A stretch of DNA of 64,000 bases from Brevibacterium permense (GCF_025506275.1 NZ_QYCP01000094.1:124001-188000), one strand, 5' to 3'. Positions 33,351 to 42,397 are shown, counted from the first letter of the stretch. A program made the numbers and translations. The notes: a model not told the origin generated them from the sequence alone.

Positions 33351-33766
33351 AGCTCCCCATCATCCCACCCGCAGTGACCTCGCGTGCAGATCCAATCTCG
33401 CCGAGGCGGTTCTATCCGAGCACTACCGTCCGACACATTCCGGACGGCCAGGCTCCGCCCCTTCCTGGACGACCAGGCTCCGACGCTTCCTGGACGGCAG
33501 GCATCGCACAGATCACCCACCTCTATCGCGTCGGATCCAGTTCCGAGAATCCTCCCGACACTTCAATCGTCATCGGTCCCGAGTCAGTGCCGACGAGTAA
33601 AGTGCCCTCAAACTGACTGACATCCCGATAAACCATCCAAAAGCGACCTCCACATTTAGCATGTCATTTCCAGTCGAATCTTTTTCGAAGATTATATTGC
33701 TTTCAATTCACCTACTGTCTACAATTGGGCTAAGAGGCCTTCAATGACGAACGGAACTCAACAGCG
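33351..33766. other. 416-bp intergenic region with repeats and promoter
   Basis: The gap between divergent LysR and DUF222 genes holds no clear gene besides a possible 8-codon leader. It contains CTCGCCGAGGCGG at 33397, two 25-bp near-identical direct repeats (33448-33472, 33473-33497, each starting CCAGGCTCCG), an AATCTT-N5-AAGATT inverted repeat, and a strongly AT-rich stretch after 33600 with the DUF222 promoter. Confidence 0.7.
33697..33725 (+). promoter_or_regulatory. Sigma-70-type promoter of the DUF222 gene
   Basis: TTGCTT, a 17-bp spacer and TACAAT, in the most AT-rich stretch of the window. The predicted start of transcription is near 33732, about 12 nt before a short leader ORF. 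Confidence 0.65.
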
Positions 33767-33770
33767 ATGA
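33744..33770 (+). CDS. Possible 8-codon leader ORF
   Basis: MTNGTQQR with a stop that overlaps the DUF222 start codon as ATGA. AAGAGG lies 6 nt before its ATG, whereas the DUF222 start itself has no good ribosome site. Translational coupling is plausible, but an ORF this short may be chance. Confidence 0.35.
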   Translation: MTNGTQQR

Positions 33771-36133
33771 CCTTCACCCCCGACCGCAAGCGACGCAAGT
33801 CAGGAAAGCGCGACCGCTGCGCTGCCGCTGACTCGCGCGGTGGGGCGAGCAGAAGACCGCCGACGAACACCGCACCGGCAGACCTCACGGGCCTGACTCC
33901 TCGAGATGCTGGCGCGCTGAAGGACACCGAGCCTGCACAATCCGAGGAAGCATCGAGCCCCACATCGCTGGCCGAACAGCTCAAGGCAGCCGGGCTCGAC
34001 CTCAGCGGCCACCACTTCGCCGAGGTGTTCGAGGCCCTTGACCCAGTTTCGTCCGACGATGACGAACCGAACGACGATACGTCGATCGCTGACGTCGAAG
34101 AACCAAGCAATGCAGTTGGAATTGCCGGTTCCGACCAACCACGCGAAACCGTCGAATCAGCGGACACAACAGAGCTCACTACGACCGCTCCGGCCGAATC
34201 GACTGCGCAACCCGGAACGGATGAGCAGGACAAGACGACCACACATCCTGCACCGGTCCAACCGGCAGAACCGGCCGCAGCAAGCAACAACACCGCAGAT
34301 CGCCACGCGACACAGCCAGAAGGCGGAGACGTTACTCAACGCCCGACTTCGATGCACCCGATCCTCACCGACGCCGCCTGGAACGACCTTGCTGCGAGCG
34401 CTCCCGAAATCACCGACTCGATCGCCTCGCTCACCGGACTGGTCGGAGGTCTTCGTGCATTCGACCGGCCGATGGGGCCGAACGAGGCACTGCAGGTCAT
34501 CGATGGGGCAGAGGCTCTGCGTCGACTCAGTGAATCTCTGTCCACCCTGGCGCTGGCCGTCTACGAACGCGTCGGCACGCCCAAAGACAGTGGCGCCAAG
34601 TCGACCAAGGCGCTCATTCAGGAACGCCTCAACCTCTCGGGGAGAGAAGCGAACCGCAGAGCAAAGCTCGCAGAGAATCTCGGCGGACGAGTCGCACTCG
34701 ACGGCCAACCGCTTGAGCCCGAACACCCGCTTGTCGCCGAGCAGCTCCACCTCGGCACCCTGCCCGCAGAACATCTCACTGCCATCGAAGACTGCCTCAA
34801 GGCACTGCCCGCATGGGTGGACCACGAGACGAAGTCCCGTGTGGAGACCGACCTCGTGAAGTACGCGAAATCGGTGACTGTCAGCGAGCTCCGCGATGTC
34901 TTCCGTCAGATGCTCACCCTCATCGACCCCGACGGAGCCGAGCCGCTCGACCCCAGCGATCGTTCCGCCTACTTCATCACTGCCCGGCCCAAGCGCAATG
35001 GAGACTGGAGGCTGGAGGGCGTCCTCGATCCCGTGGCGGGATCCGAACTGCACGGACTGCTGACCTCGCGGATCCAATCCGCGAAAGACAACACATCGAC
35101 AATCGCAGAACCCACCGACTCCGATGCGGACGAAGCCGAGCGCGAAGACGCTTCCCCACTCGCTCCGAACGCCGGGCCAGACCAGACTCCCGGTAGTGGC
35201 GGCCTCGACCGTGGCGGCCTCGGCCAGACCCTCGACGAGCAACGGCTCGAACCTCTCGATGCCGTCCTTACCGGAGATCGTTTCGATGCACCTCCATGGG
35301 CCGTCATCGAGGCCACCGGAGGCACCGCAACCGCCGATGATGCCAATAGCGCCCGGGACTCCCACACCGTCAACGGTCCCGAGTCCACCAGTGGCATCGA
35401 GTCCACCAGTGGCATCGAGTCCGCCAGTGGCACAGAGGCTCCAGATGATCCCGAGCCCGAATCCGCGGATCCCGCTGCCAACCGTCCCGTTCCTGCCGGT
35501 CACGGGGTCCGCGCCGATGGTGCGGCAGTCGATCTCATGAGCGAGCAGCCCAGTGCGAAGGCTTGGATCTACGAACGTTTTGCCACCCTCATTTCACGCA
35601 TCAGCATGAAGGAAGCAGCCAAAGGCTCGCCCTACGCCCTGGTCGTCACAGCCAAAGCGTCCGACATTGCCAACGGCATCGGCGAAGCTACCACAGGCTC
35701 CGGCGACCGCTTCCCGATGGGCGACGTCGCTCGACGCGGCCTCGATGGCACCGTTTTCTTCCACCTGATGGACGAAAAGGCTCGCACGGTGGAAGTCAGC
35801 ACTGAACAGCGCTTCGCCAACAAGAAGCAGACCGCAATCGTCACCGCCAGGGATCGCGGATGCGTGTTCCCCGGTTGCGATGCACCGGCGGGGTGGTGCG
35901 ACGTGAACCATATTGTGCCGCACGCCCTGGGCGGCAAGACCGACATCAACAACATGTGCCTGCTGTGCTCCTTCCACCACCACCTCATGGACCGCTCCGA
36001 CTGGGAAGTCTTCATGCTCGGCGACGGGCGGCCGGCATGGCGACCGCCCGAAAGCATCGACCCCGCTCGCACCCCGATCTTGCATTCGAGGTACATCACT
36101 GACGACATCATCGACGGCCTCTTCGGCACATAG
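33767..36133 (+). CDS. DUF222 protein with C-terminal HNH domain (13E12 type)
   Basis: A 788-residue protein of the actinobacterial 13E12-like family. Residues 1-190 are disordered and rich in Thr, Ala, Pro and Glu. The DUF222 region follows (from about residue 200, with AEALRRLSESLSTLALAVYE and GREANRRAKLAENLGG). A second disordered part spans about residues 440-590. The carboxy HNH motif is CVFPGCDAPAGWCDVNHI with GGKTDINNMCLLCSFHHHLM following, so both zinc-type cysteine pairs and the catalytic histidine are present. Members occur in many copies in actinobacterial genomes; their role is not settled, and mobile or nuclease functions are proposed. A strong promoter lies upstream. Confidence 0.87.
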   Translation: MTFTPDRKRRKSGKRDRCAAADSRGGASRRPPTNTAPADLTGLTPRDAGALKDTEPAQSEEASSPTSLAEQLKAAGLDLSGHHFAEVFEALDPVSSDDDEPNDDTSIADVEEPSNAVGIAGSDQPRETVESADTTELTTTAPAESTAQPGTDEQDKTTTHPAPVQPAEPAAASNNTADRHATQPEGGDVTQRPTSMHPILTDAAWNDLAASAPEITDSIASLTGLVGGLRAFDRPMGPNEALQVIDGAEALRRLSESLSTLALAVYERVGTPKDSGAKSTKALIQERLNLSGREANRRAKLAENLGGRVALDGQPLEPEHPLVAEQLHLGTLPAEHLTAIEDCLKALPAWVDHETKSRVETDLVKYAKSVTVSELRDVFRQMLTLIDPDGAEPLDPSDRSAYFITARPKRNGDWRLEGVLDPVAGSELHGLLTSRIQSAKDNTSTIAEPTDSDADEAEREDASPLAPNAGPDQTPGSGGLDRGGLGQTLDEQRLEPLDAVLTGDRFDAPPWAVIEATGGTATADDANSARDSHTVNGPESTSGIESTSGIESASGTEAPDDPEPESADPAANRPVPAGHGVRADGAAVDLMSEQPSAKAWIYERFATLISRISMKEAAKGSPYALVVTAKASDIANGIGEATTGSGDRFPMGDVARRGLDGTVFFHLMDEKARTVEVSTEQRFANKKQTAIVTARDRGCVFPGCDAPAGWCDVNHIVPHALGGKTDINNMCLLCSFHHHLMDRSDWEVFMLGDGRPAWRPPESIDPARTPILHSRYITDDIIDGLFGT
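35381..35434 (+). repeat. Three 18-bp in-frame repeats inside the DUF222 gene
   Basis: GAGTCCACCAGTGGCATC occurs twice exactly and once with changes, coding ESTSGI, ESTSGI, ESASGT in the disordered linker. The unit is a multiple of three, so copy-number change would keep the frame. Confidence 0.85.
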
Positions 36134-36343
36134 CTGCGAATGGCAGTTCAATGGCACCGCTGTGCCTCCATTCTGATGTGAGCGCGAATGGCCTTGTCGC
36201 GGCCACCTTCACCCCACAGGGCTCGTGTTTACGCGCTAGTCAGAGCGCAGGCGGCACAGCGATCGGCCCGAAAACGGTCCTCGCCGGTCAGAGACCAGCC
36301 GCTGCATAAGAGATTCTCAGACGGGTGCAAATAGACTGGCCCC

Positions 36344-37264
36344 ATGCACCTCGGCCTAGTGACTTCCAGCGCGACCGCGATTCCGCACGACATCTCGGCG
36401 GCAATCCCCAGCCCGTCCATCTCGAGCTTCCAACTCGGACCGCTGACGATCCACTTCTATGCGCTGTGCATCCTCGTGGGCATCATCATTGCGATCGTGC
36501 TGACGAACCATCGCCTGACCAAGCGCGGCGTCGAGGACTGGCAGGTGCTCGACATCGCAACCCTGGCCGTGCCGATGGCCATCGTCTTCGCGCGGATCTA
36601 CCACGTCATCACGCATTACACCGACTACTTCGGCCCCGGCCGCAACCCCTGGAATCCGTTCGAACCCGGTTCGGTCTGGGCGATCTGGGAGGGCGGAATC
36701 GCGATCTTCGGTTCGCTCATCGGCGGAACCTTGGGCGCATGGATCATGTGCCGCAGACTAGGCCTCAAACTCACCACCCTGCTCGACGCCCTGGCTCCGG
36801 GACTCATTCTCGCCCAGGCCTGCGGGCGCTTCGGCAATTGGTTCAACCAAGAGCTGTTCGGCCAGCCCACCACCCTGCCATGGGGCCTCGATATCGATCC
36901 GGGCAACCCGGCCATCCCGCTGGGCACTCCGCCCGGCACGTTGTTCCACCCGACGTTCCTCTATGAGGTCATCTGGAACAGCCTCGGCGCGCTCGTCCTG
37001 CTCTACTTGGGCCGGCACATCTTCTTCCAGTGGGGACGCCTCTTCGCCGTCTATCTCATGTGGTACGGCGCCGGACGCATCGTCTGGGAATCGATCCGCC
37101 TCGACCCGAGCTTCGTCATCCTCGGCCTGCGGACAAATGTGTGGGGCGCGATCGGCGCGGTCGCCCTCGGTGTGGCTATCATGCTCATCCAGTGGAAGCG
37201 CCACCCCGAACCCGAAGAATCACCGTTCCTCCCCGGCCGCGAACCCGAACCTGCGAAGGACTGA
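36344..37264 (+). CDS. lgt: Prolipoprotein diacylglyceryl transferase
   Basis: A 306-residue membrane enzyme that transfers the diacylglyceryl group from phosphatidylglycerol to the lipobox cysteine of prolipoproteins. Seven segments are predicted. The key motifs are FYALCILVGII, ARIYHVITH, GGIAIFGSLIGG and the signature GRFGNWFNQELFG. The window also encodes a lipoprotein substrate (44464-45042). No Shine-Dalgarno is present; TAGACT lies 6 nt before the ATG, so the message is probably leaderless. Length fits actinobacterial Lgt, with a short charged tail. Confidence 0.95.
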   Translation: MHLGLVTSSATAIPHDISAAIPSPSISSFQLGPLTIHFYALCILVGIIIAIVLTNHRLTKRGVEDWQVLDIATLAVPMAIVFARIYHVITHYTDYFGPGRNPWNPFEPGSVWAIWEGGIAIFGSLIGGTLGAWIMCRRLGLKLTTLLDALAPGLILAQACGRFGNWFNQELFGQPTTLPWGLDIDPGNPAIPLGTPPGTLFHPTFLYEVIWNSLGALVLLYLGRHIFFQWGRLFAVYLMWYGAGRIVWESIRLDPSFVILGLRTNVWGAIGAVALGVAIMLIQWKRHPEPEESPFLPGREPEPAKD

Positions 37265-37384
37265 CAGAGACCCTCGCCGAGGTGGCACCCGTCGCTCGCG
37301 CAAGAATTCGCCTCCGCGACCGTGAAGGCGCTCCTCGTTCAGATGCGCTTCCACGCGAAACTACTGTGAAGTAACATCGGTTTC

Positions 37385-37927
37385 ATGCACTTCTTCCGCA
37401 TGATCCTGCACCTGCTCAGGTCCCGGCGACGTTCCGCGCGCGATATCTGGGACACCTATTCCCTCCCCATGCGCGTTCACCTGGGTGAGATCGACATCTT
37501 CATGCATCTCAACAACGGCAAGTACTTCTCGATCATGGACTTGGGGCGACTCGACATGATGGTGCGCAGCGGAGCATGGCAGGCGATGCGCGACCGCGGC
37601 TGGACAGGCGTCGTCAGCGCCGAAACCATCAGCTTCCGCAAGTCGCTGAAACTCTGGCAGCGCTACAGCCTCGAGACCAAGGTCTGCGGCATCGATGAGC
37701 GCACAGTGTTCTTCGAACAGCGCATGGTCGTCGACGGAGAGATCTTTGCCCGGGCCTTCGTGGCCACCCGACTCATTTCCGAAAGCGGCCCGCTCACCAG
37801 GGACGACCTCGTCGACGCATTCGGGGCGCCGGAGAACGAACCCGAACTTCCTGACTGGATCCACAATTGGCGCCGTGACAACGCGCTGCCGAGCACTCGC
37901 CGACCAGCGTGGCACAGCTGGACGTAG
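37385..37927 (+). CDS. Hotdog-fold acyl-CoA thioesterase (4HBT/THEM6-like)
   Basis: A 180-residue protein with the 4HBT-like core RVHLGEIDIFMHLNNGKYFS in residues 30-50 and the later strand VVSAETISFRKSLKLWQRYS. It resembles the FcbC/THEM6 group that hydrolyses acyl-CoA thioesters; the acidic residue after MHLNNG-type motif is as expected. TAACAT stands 7 nt before the ATG, suggesting a leaderless message. It follows lgt by 120 bp. Substrate unknown. Confidence 0.78.
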   Translation: MHFFRMILHLLRSRRRSARDIWDTYSLPMRVHLGEIDIFMHLNNGKYFSIMDLGRLDMMVRSGAWQAMRDRGWTGVVSAETISFRKSLKLWQRYSLETKVCGIDERTVFFEQRMVVDGEIFARAFVATRLISESGPLTRDDLVDAFGAPENEPELPDWIHNWRRDNALPSTRRPAWHSWT

Positions 37928-37938
37928 TTGAGCCATAG

Positions 37939-38083
37939 TCAGAAACGGCTGGCCGAAACTGCGCCGCAGCCAGTCACTGTTGAACTCAGTTGACGACGAT
38001 TGGACCCAGTCACTACTGACCCCAGCCAGTAACGACGGGACACAGCCAGTAATGACGGGGCACAGTCAGGAACGGCCCGCCGC
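37939..38083. repeat. Degenerate 20-bp tandem repeats
   Basis: The clearest units are 38024-38043 and 38044-38063 (AGCCAGTAACGACGGGACAC and a copy with two changes) and 38064-38083 (more diverged). Weaker CAGTCACT/CAGTAA-like copies extend back to about 37940. It starts just after the thioesterase stop and holds no gene. Confidence 0.7.
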
Positions 38084-38105
38084 AGTCGGCCAAGGTCGGA
38101 CCTGC

Positions 38106-38245
38106 CAGCACACACCGAGATCCGAACTCCGTTCAGCACACACCGAGATCCGAACTCCGTTCAGCACACACAGAGATCCGAACTCCGTTCAGCACATGCA
38201 GAGATTCGGAGTCCGTTCAGCACACGCAGACGCCCGGAGTCCGTT
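38106..38245. repeat. Five tandem 28-bp repeats
   Basis: Five head-to-tail units of exactly 28 bp, each starting CAGCACA and ending CCGTT. Units 1 and 2 are identical, unit 3 has one change, and units 4 and 5 are progressively diverged. There are no spacers, so it is not a CRISPR array. The array lies between the convergent thioesterase and aminotransferase genes, 34 bp after the aminotransferase stop. Confidence 0.92.
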
Positions 38246-38279
38246 GAATCGACCTGCCCGACCTGCCCGACCAGTCGGC

Positions 38280-39473
38280 TCAGGCCTCGATCCACTCCTT
38301 GAGTCGCCCCAGACCCTTCGTGATCGCGGCTTCCTCGATACCCGAATAGGCCAGCCGGATATAGGATCGATCCTCACCGGGCTGCGGTGAGCCGAAGTGC
38401 TCGCGAGTGCAGAAGGAGACACCCGTGTTGTGCAGAGCTTCGGTGGAGAAGTCGGTCAGAGTCGCGATCCCCTTCGACTCCATCGCCTCGGTGACATCGG
38501 GAAAGACGTAGAACGTCGAGCCCGGGGTCGCCACGGACATGCCGGGAATCTCATTGATGAGCCGGCAGGTCGCATCGCGTCGCTTGCGCAGCACCTCGAG
38601 CATCTGCCCGACCGGACCCTGCGGTCCGCGCAGTGCGGCGATCCCTGCCCACTGCACATACTGGTTCGTGCAGGATTCGTCATTGGTGTTCATCAGCGAG
38701 ATCGCCTCGGCGACTTCCTTCGGCGCCACCGCACAGCCGAGCCGCGAACCAGTCATCGCATACTTCTTCGAAAACGTGTAGAGGATGACGGTGCGCTCCC
38801 TCATCCCCGGCAGCGCGGCGATCGACTGCGACTTTCCCTTGTAGCGCATCTCGAAGTACGCCTCGTCGGAGAGCACCCACAGGTCGAACTCCTGCGCGAT
38901 TGCAGCAATGGCCTCCCGTTCGCCCGGAGTGGACTCCGCCGAGATCGGATTCTGCAGATCGTTGTAGATGATGGCCGTGGTGTTCTCATCGATCGAAGTC
39001 CGCAGATGGTCGAGGTCGATCGCGAAGCCATCGGAGGTCGGGACGTACCGGTAGGGCAGTGCCGTACCGCCGAGATATTCGATCTGGGATTCATAGATCG
39101 GGAATCCCGGATTCGGGTAGAGCACTCCCTCGCCGGGATTCATCACTGCTTGGAGGAATTTCGTGATCACGGGTTTTCCTCCGGTGGTCACGACCACCTC
39201 GGCGGGGTCGATCGTCATTCCCCGCCGCGAGCCGATGTCATCGGCGAGCGCCTCCCGAAGTTCAGGGATTCCCGGTCCGGGGCAGTAGCCGGTCTTTCCG
39301 TCGGCGATGGCCTGCTCGATCGCATCGACGATATGCCCGGCCAAGGGAAAGTTCAGATCACCGAGGTGGAACGGGAACACCTCGTTGCCCTTCGCTTTCC
39401 AGTCGGCGGCGGCCTGGGCCACGCGGAAAGCGGTCTCGGTGCCGAGGTTGTCCAAACGGCGAGCAGTCTTCAT
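38280..39473 (-). CDS. PLP-dependent aminotransferase (class I/II)
   Basis: A 397-residue fold-type I aminotransferase. Visible features are LNFPLAGHIVDAIEQA with the substrate-binding part, GIPELREALA, the NDLQNPISAE segment where Asn and Pro contact PLP, SDEAYFEM with the PLP-binding Asp and Tyr, and the Schiff-base lysine in TFSKKYAMTGSRLG. The start at 39473 has AAGGAGT 6 nt upstream; upstream residues in frame look non-coding. Amino donor and acceptor are not evident; a second class I aminotransferase lies at 42.5 kb. Confidence 0.87.
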   Translation of the reverse strand: MKTARRLDNLGTETAFRVAQAAADWKAKGNEVFPFHLGDLNFPLAGHIVDAIEQAIADGKTGYCPGPGIPELREALADDIGSRRGMTIDPAEVVVTTGGKPVITKFLQAVMNPGEGVLYPNPGFPIYESQIEYLGGTALPYRYVPTSDGFAIDLDHLRTSIDENTTAIIYNDLQNPISAESTPGEREAIAAIAQEFDLWVLSDEAYFEMRYKGKSQSIAALPGMRERTVILYTFSKKYAMTGSRLGCAVAPKEVAEAISLMNTNDESCTNQYVQWAGIAALRGPQGPVGQMLEVLRKRRDATCRLINEIPGMSVATPGSTFYVFPDVTEAMESKGIATLTDFSTEALHNTGVSFCTREHFGSPQPGEDRSYIRLAYSGIEEAAITKGLGRLKEWIEA

Positions 39474-39626
39474 CGTCGACTCCTTCTTCGGGGTACATCT
39501 CTTCGAGGGCAATACTGAGGTGTCCGTGGGTGCTGCGCAACGTAGGACGAAACCGTCCCGGCACGGTGCGCACCGGTTCACTCACGATAGAGCACCTGGC
39601 CAGGGATTGTCAGCGGTGTCCGAGAT

Positions 39627-40184
39627 TCATCCGACGGCGAGCGCGCTGCGTCCGGCGAGCAGACACCACAGGCCGATGGCGAGGAAGACCGGAGCGCCGA
39701 GGGTGCCGCACCAGAAACTCGGCGCCGCGGTCTTGCGCGGCAAGATGAACGCGACCACCGCGATGATGGTCAGCAGCAGCCCCGCCACGTGAAGGACGGG
39801 CTGGCCGAAGACGACAGCGAGCGCGAAGAAGTGGATACCGACGATCGCGAGGATGAGCGGAGCGATGATCTCGGCCCGGCCGGTGCGGATGAGGAAGAAG
39901 CTCGCCACCGCGCCGATGATGACCTCGGCCCAGAACACGATGAGGTATAACGCGAATGCGGAATTCCCGGTGATGAAAGCGCTGGGTTCCGACCAGTTGC
40001 CGATGGCGATGAGAATGCTCGGCACTGCGAGTGCGAGGCCCGCGACTCCGAGCCCGGCGAGCACGAGCCGCCAGACCAGTGCTCTGGGCGGCGCTTCCTG
40101 CGCCCAGCCTGACCAGATGAACGCGGCGAGTCCGAAGATCGCGCCGATCATGACGAGGTCGCGCGGGTGGGCCAAGTCGATCAT
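39627..40184 (-). CDS. Small integral membrane protein, unknown family
   Basis: A 185-residue protein that is mostly hydrophobic, with five or six membrane segments (for example VMIGAIFGLAAFIWSG, LVLAGLGVAGLALAV, IVFWAEVIIGAVASFFLI). I do not recognise the family; the spacing of segments is like small DoxX-type or multi-span actinobacterial proteins. AAGGGA lies 7 nt before the ATG at 40184. It stands alone. Confidence 0.7.
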   Translation of the reverse strand: MIDLAHPRDLVMIGAIFGLAAFIWSGWAQEAPPRALVWRLVLAGLGVAGLALAVPSILIAIGNWSEPSAFITGNSAFALYLIVFWAEVIIGAVASFFLIRTGRAEIIAPLILAIVGIHFFALAVVFGQPVLHVAGLLLTIIAVVAFILPRKTAAPSFWCGTLGAPVFLAIGLWCLLAGRSALAVG

Positions 40185-40247
40185 CGTTGATCCCTTTCGT
40201 CCAAACGGGCTGACTTCGACACTACTCAACGAGGAGAACCTGCGCCC

Positions 40248-40301
40248 ATGACGTTTTCCCGACTCCCTCGGCCCCTGCGCACCCTGCTCGCCAGAGCGTG
40301 A
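40248..40301 (+). CDS. Possible small Arg/Leu-rich peptide
   Basis: Seventeen codons, MTFSRLPRPLRTLLARA, preceded at 11 nt by GAGGAG. It lies in the 120-bp gap between two minus-strand genes. Basic and amphipathic. Short actinobacterial peptides of this size exist, but without conservation data this may be chance. Confidence 0.2.
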   Translation: MTFSRLPRPLRTLLARA

Positions 40302-40304
40302 AGT

Positions 40305-40763
40305 TCACCCTTCGCTGGGCGAAATGAACAGCTTCCGCAGCGGCGTTCCGTCGATGTACCAGCGCGTCTTCATCCCGTCATCGAGGCAGACCAGCAACCC
40401 CGGCACCAGTTCGATGGGGTCACGGCGGGGTTCGTCGAATTCGATGCGTCCGGTCCCGGAGATGACGAGAAAGACCTCGTCGCCTTCGATATCGCGCATC
40501 GCTCCTCCGCTCATCTCCCACAGCCCGAATTCGGCTCCGCCGATCGTGCCTAGTTCGGCGACCCCTGTCGTCACAGGTTCGACCGGCGGCTCAGCCGAGA
40601 CTGCGTCTTCTGATACCTCTGCCGAGGCGGCCGTCCCTTCCGACTCGACCGAGCTGCTCCAGTTGGTGCCCCTCACCGAGGCAGTCGAGACGTTTTGCCA
40701 ATCCTCGACCGGTTCGTGGCTGAGAGGGAAATCGTGGGTGTTGATCGGCTCCGTTGCGCTCAT
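40305..40763 (-). CDS. Cupin-domain protein
   Basis: A 152-residue protein with a carboxy-terminal cupin (about residues 65-150): GLWEMSGGAMRDIEGDEVFLV resembles the EutQ/DUF861 motif in which Glu and Asp replace some metal-binding histidines, and LVPGLLVCLDDGMKTRW ends the barrel. The amino part is low in structure and Ser/Glu/Val-rich. Function unknown; these proteins often accompany amino-acid catabolism. TACACT lies 6 nt before the ATG at 40763, suggesting a leaderless message. It is divergent from the FAD oxidase. Confidence 0.75.
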   Translation of the reverse strand: MSATEPINTHDFPLSHEPVEDWQNVSTASVRGTNWSSSVESEGTAASAEVSEDAVSAEPPVEPVTTGVAELGTIGGAEFGLWEMSGGAMRDIEGDEVFLVISGTGRIEFDEPRRDPIELVPGLLVCLDDGMKTRWYIDGTPLRKLFISPSEG

Positions 40764-40942
40764 GCGAACAGTGTAGTCAGACGGCTCGCCCAAGTCCCGC
40801 GATAACGAAGAGATCAGTAGGTTGCCGAGCTTGTTTCAGCACTCAATACAGAGCGGCGCAACTATTTACTTCACCTTGCGAGTGAGATAGAACTGTTTCC
40901 GTAGGCGACCGCCTGGTTCGCCTCGAGTTCAGGAGATGATCC

Positions 40943-42397
40943 GTGTCCTACTTCAATGGTGAAGCCTCGCATTGGCTGGCGGCCTCCCCCGCCGACGACA
41001 TCGACTCAGCCCCTCTGCCGCGCGAGAAGCAGGACCTCGTCATCGTCGGCGGCGGACTGACCGGTCTGTGGTCGGCCTACTACGCCAGGCAGGTTCACCC
41101 CGATTGGTCGATCACCATCATCGAAGCCCGACATATCGGCTACGGCGCTTCCGGTCGCAACGGCGGATGGCTGTCGACCCTGCTTCCGGGTAACCGCACC
41201 AAGTTCGCCGAGGCGGTCGACCGTTCCCGGAAAAACGATCCCACAGGGCCGGTCGGCTCGGCAGGGCTCGACGGCGTGGCCAGCGTGAGCGCATTCCAAT
41301 CCGCACTCTTCGACTCCATCGACGAGGTCCTCGACGTCTGCAAAGCTGAAGGCATCGATGCCCACCAGGTGCGCGGGGGCCATATCGACATTGCTCAGTC
41401 GGAGGCCGGACTGTCCCGTCTGCGCGATCTTCAGGCCGGCAACGAGCAGTTCGGCTATGGGCCCGAGGATATGCAGTTCCTCGACGCCGAGGCGACACGT
41501 GCCCACATCAACGTCGACAAGGCGCTCGGCAGCCTCTACTGCCCCGGCACCGCCGCCATCGATCCCGCGCTGCTCACCCGGGGACTCGGCCACGTCCTCA
41601 GGAGACAGGGTGTGACAATCTGCGAAGCCACCTCGGCGAGGCATGTCCGCAGAGATTCGGTCGCCACGGACCGCGGGCCCGTACACGCGGACACGATATT
41701 CGTGTGCCTCGAGGGGTATTCGGACACGGTCGGCGGCGACCTGCCGGGATTGCAGGGACGCCAGGTCATCCCGGTGTTCTCGTCGATGATCGCGACCGAG
41801 CCGCTGTCCGACGAGGCGTGGGCATCGATCGGCTGGGCGAGGCGCGAATGCCTCGGCGACACGGCGCACACATTCATCTATGCCCAGCGCACCTCCGATG
41901 GTCGGATCGCGCTCGGCGGCCGCGGGGCACCGTATGCCTATCGGTCGGGTCTGCCTGGTGACGGCGAGGTTCCCGCCGAGGTGGTGGACCTATTGGCCAG
42001 GCGCCTGTCCTCGCTCTTCCCGGACCTCGAGTTCGAGGTGGCACATGCCTGGCGGGGTGCGCTCGGGGTGACTCGGGATTGGTGCGCCGGTGTCTTCTTC
42101 GACCCAGCACAGCGCATCGGGGTAGCCCGGGGCTACGCCGGACACGGGGTGACGGCGACTCATCTGGCTGCGAAGACCCTTCTCGATCGGGCCGCCGGGG
42201 CCTCGACCCCGCTGACCGGACTGCCATGGAACGACCACTTCTCCGGACAGTGGGAACCCGAGCCGATCCGGTGGCTGGGTATCCGATCGATGTACAAGAT
42301 ATTCGGTTTAGCTGACTCGTGGGAGGCAGCGACCGGGGCGAAGAAGACGAGCCTGCTTGCCCGGTTCGGGTCCCGGTTGGCGGGGCTGCACGAGTAG
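40943..42397 (+). CDS. FAD-dependent amine/amino-acid oxidase (DAO family)
   Basis: A 484-residue flavoprotein. The FAD dinucleotide fold is at residues 34-52 (VIVGGGLTGLWSAYYA), followed by EARHIGYGASGRNGGW, where the ASGRNGG motif is typical of the DAO family including PuuB-like gamma-glutamylputrescine oxidase. The carboxy part has HAWRGALGVTRDW and the GVARGYAGHGVTATHLA FAD end motif. It oxidises a secondary or primary amine, giving an imine/aldehyde, ammonia and hydrogen peroxide. The GTG start at 40943 has AGGAGA upstream. Neighbouring aminotransferase at 42.5 kb may act on the same substrate family. Confidence 0.83.
   Translation: MSYFNGEASHWLAASPADDIDSAPLPREKQDLVIVGGGLTGLWSAYYARQVHPDWSITIIEARHIGYGASGRNGGWLSTLLPGNRTKFAEAVDRSRKNDPTGPVGSAGLDGVASVSAFQSALFDSIDEVLDVCKAEGIDAHQVRGGHIDIAQSEAGLSRLRDLQAGNEQFGYGPEDMQFLDAEATRAHINVDKALGSLYCPGTAAIDPALLTRGLGHVLRRQGVTICEATSARHVRRDSVATDRGPVHADTIFVCLEGYSDTVGGDLPGLQGRQVIPVFSSMIATEPLSDEAWASIGWARRECLGDTAHTFIYAQRTSDGRIALGGRGAPYAYRSGLPGDGEVPAEVVDLLARRLSSLFPDLEFEVAHAWRGALGVTRDWCAGVFFDPAQRIGVARGYAGHGVTATHLAAKTLLDRAAGASTPLTGLPWNDHFSGQWEPEPIRWLGIRSMYKIFGLADSWEAATGAKKTSLLARFGSRLAGLHE

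Noticed and set aside
34157..35503. Long antisense frame opposite the DUF222 gene
   Set aside because: It is a high-G+C shadow with Gly/Val/Arg-rich sequence and no start signals; the plus-strand HNH protein is clear.
38106..38245. 28-bp repeats considered as a CRISPR array
   Set aside because: Units are directly adjacent with no spacers and no cas genes are in the window.
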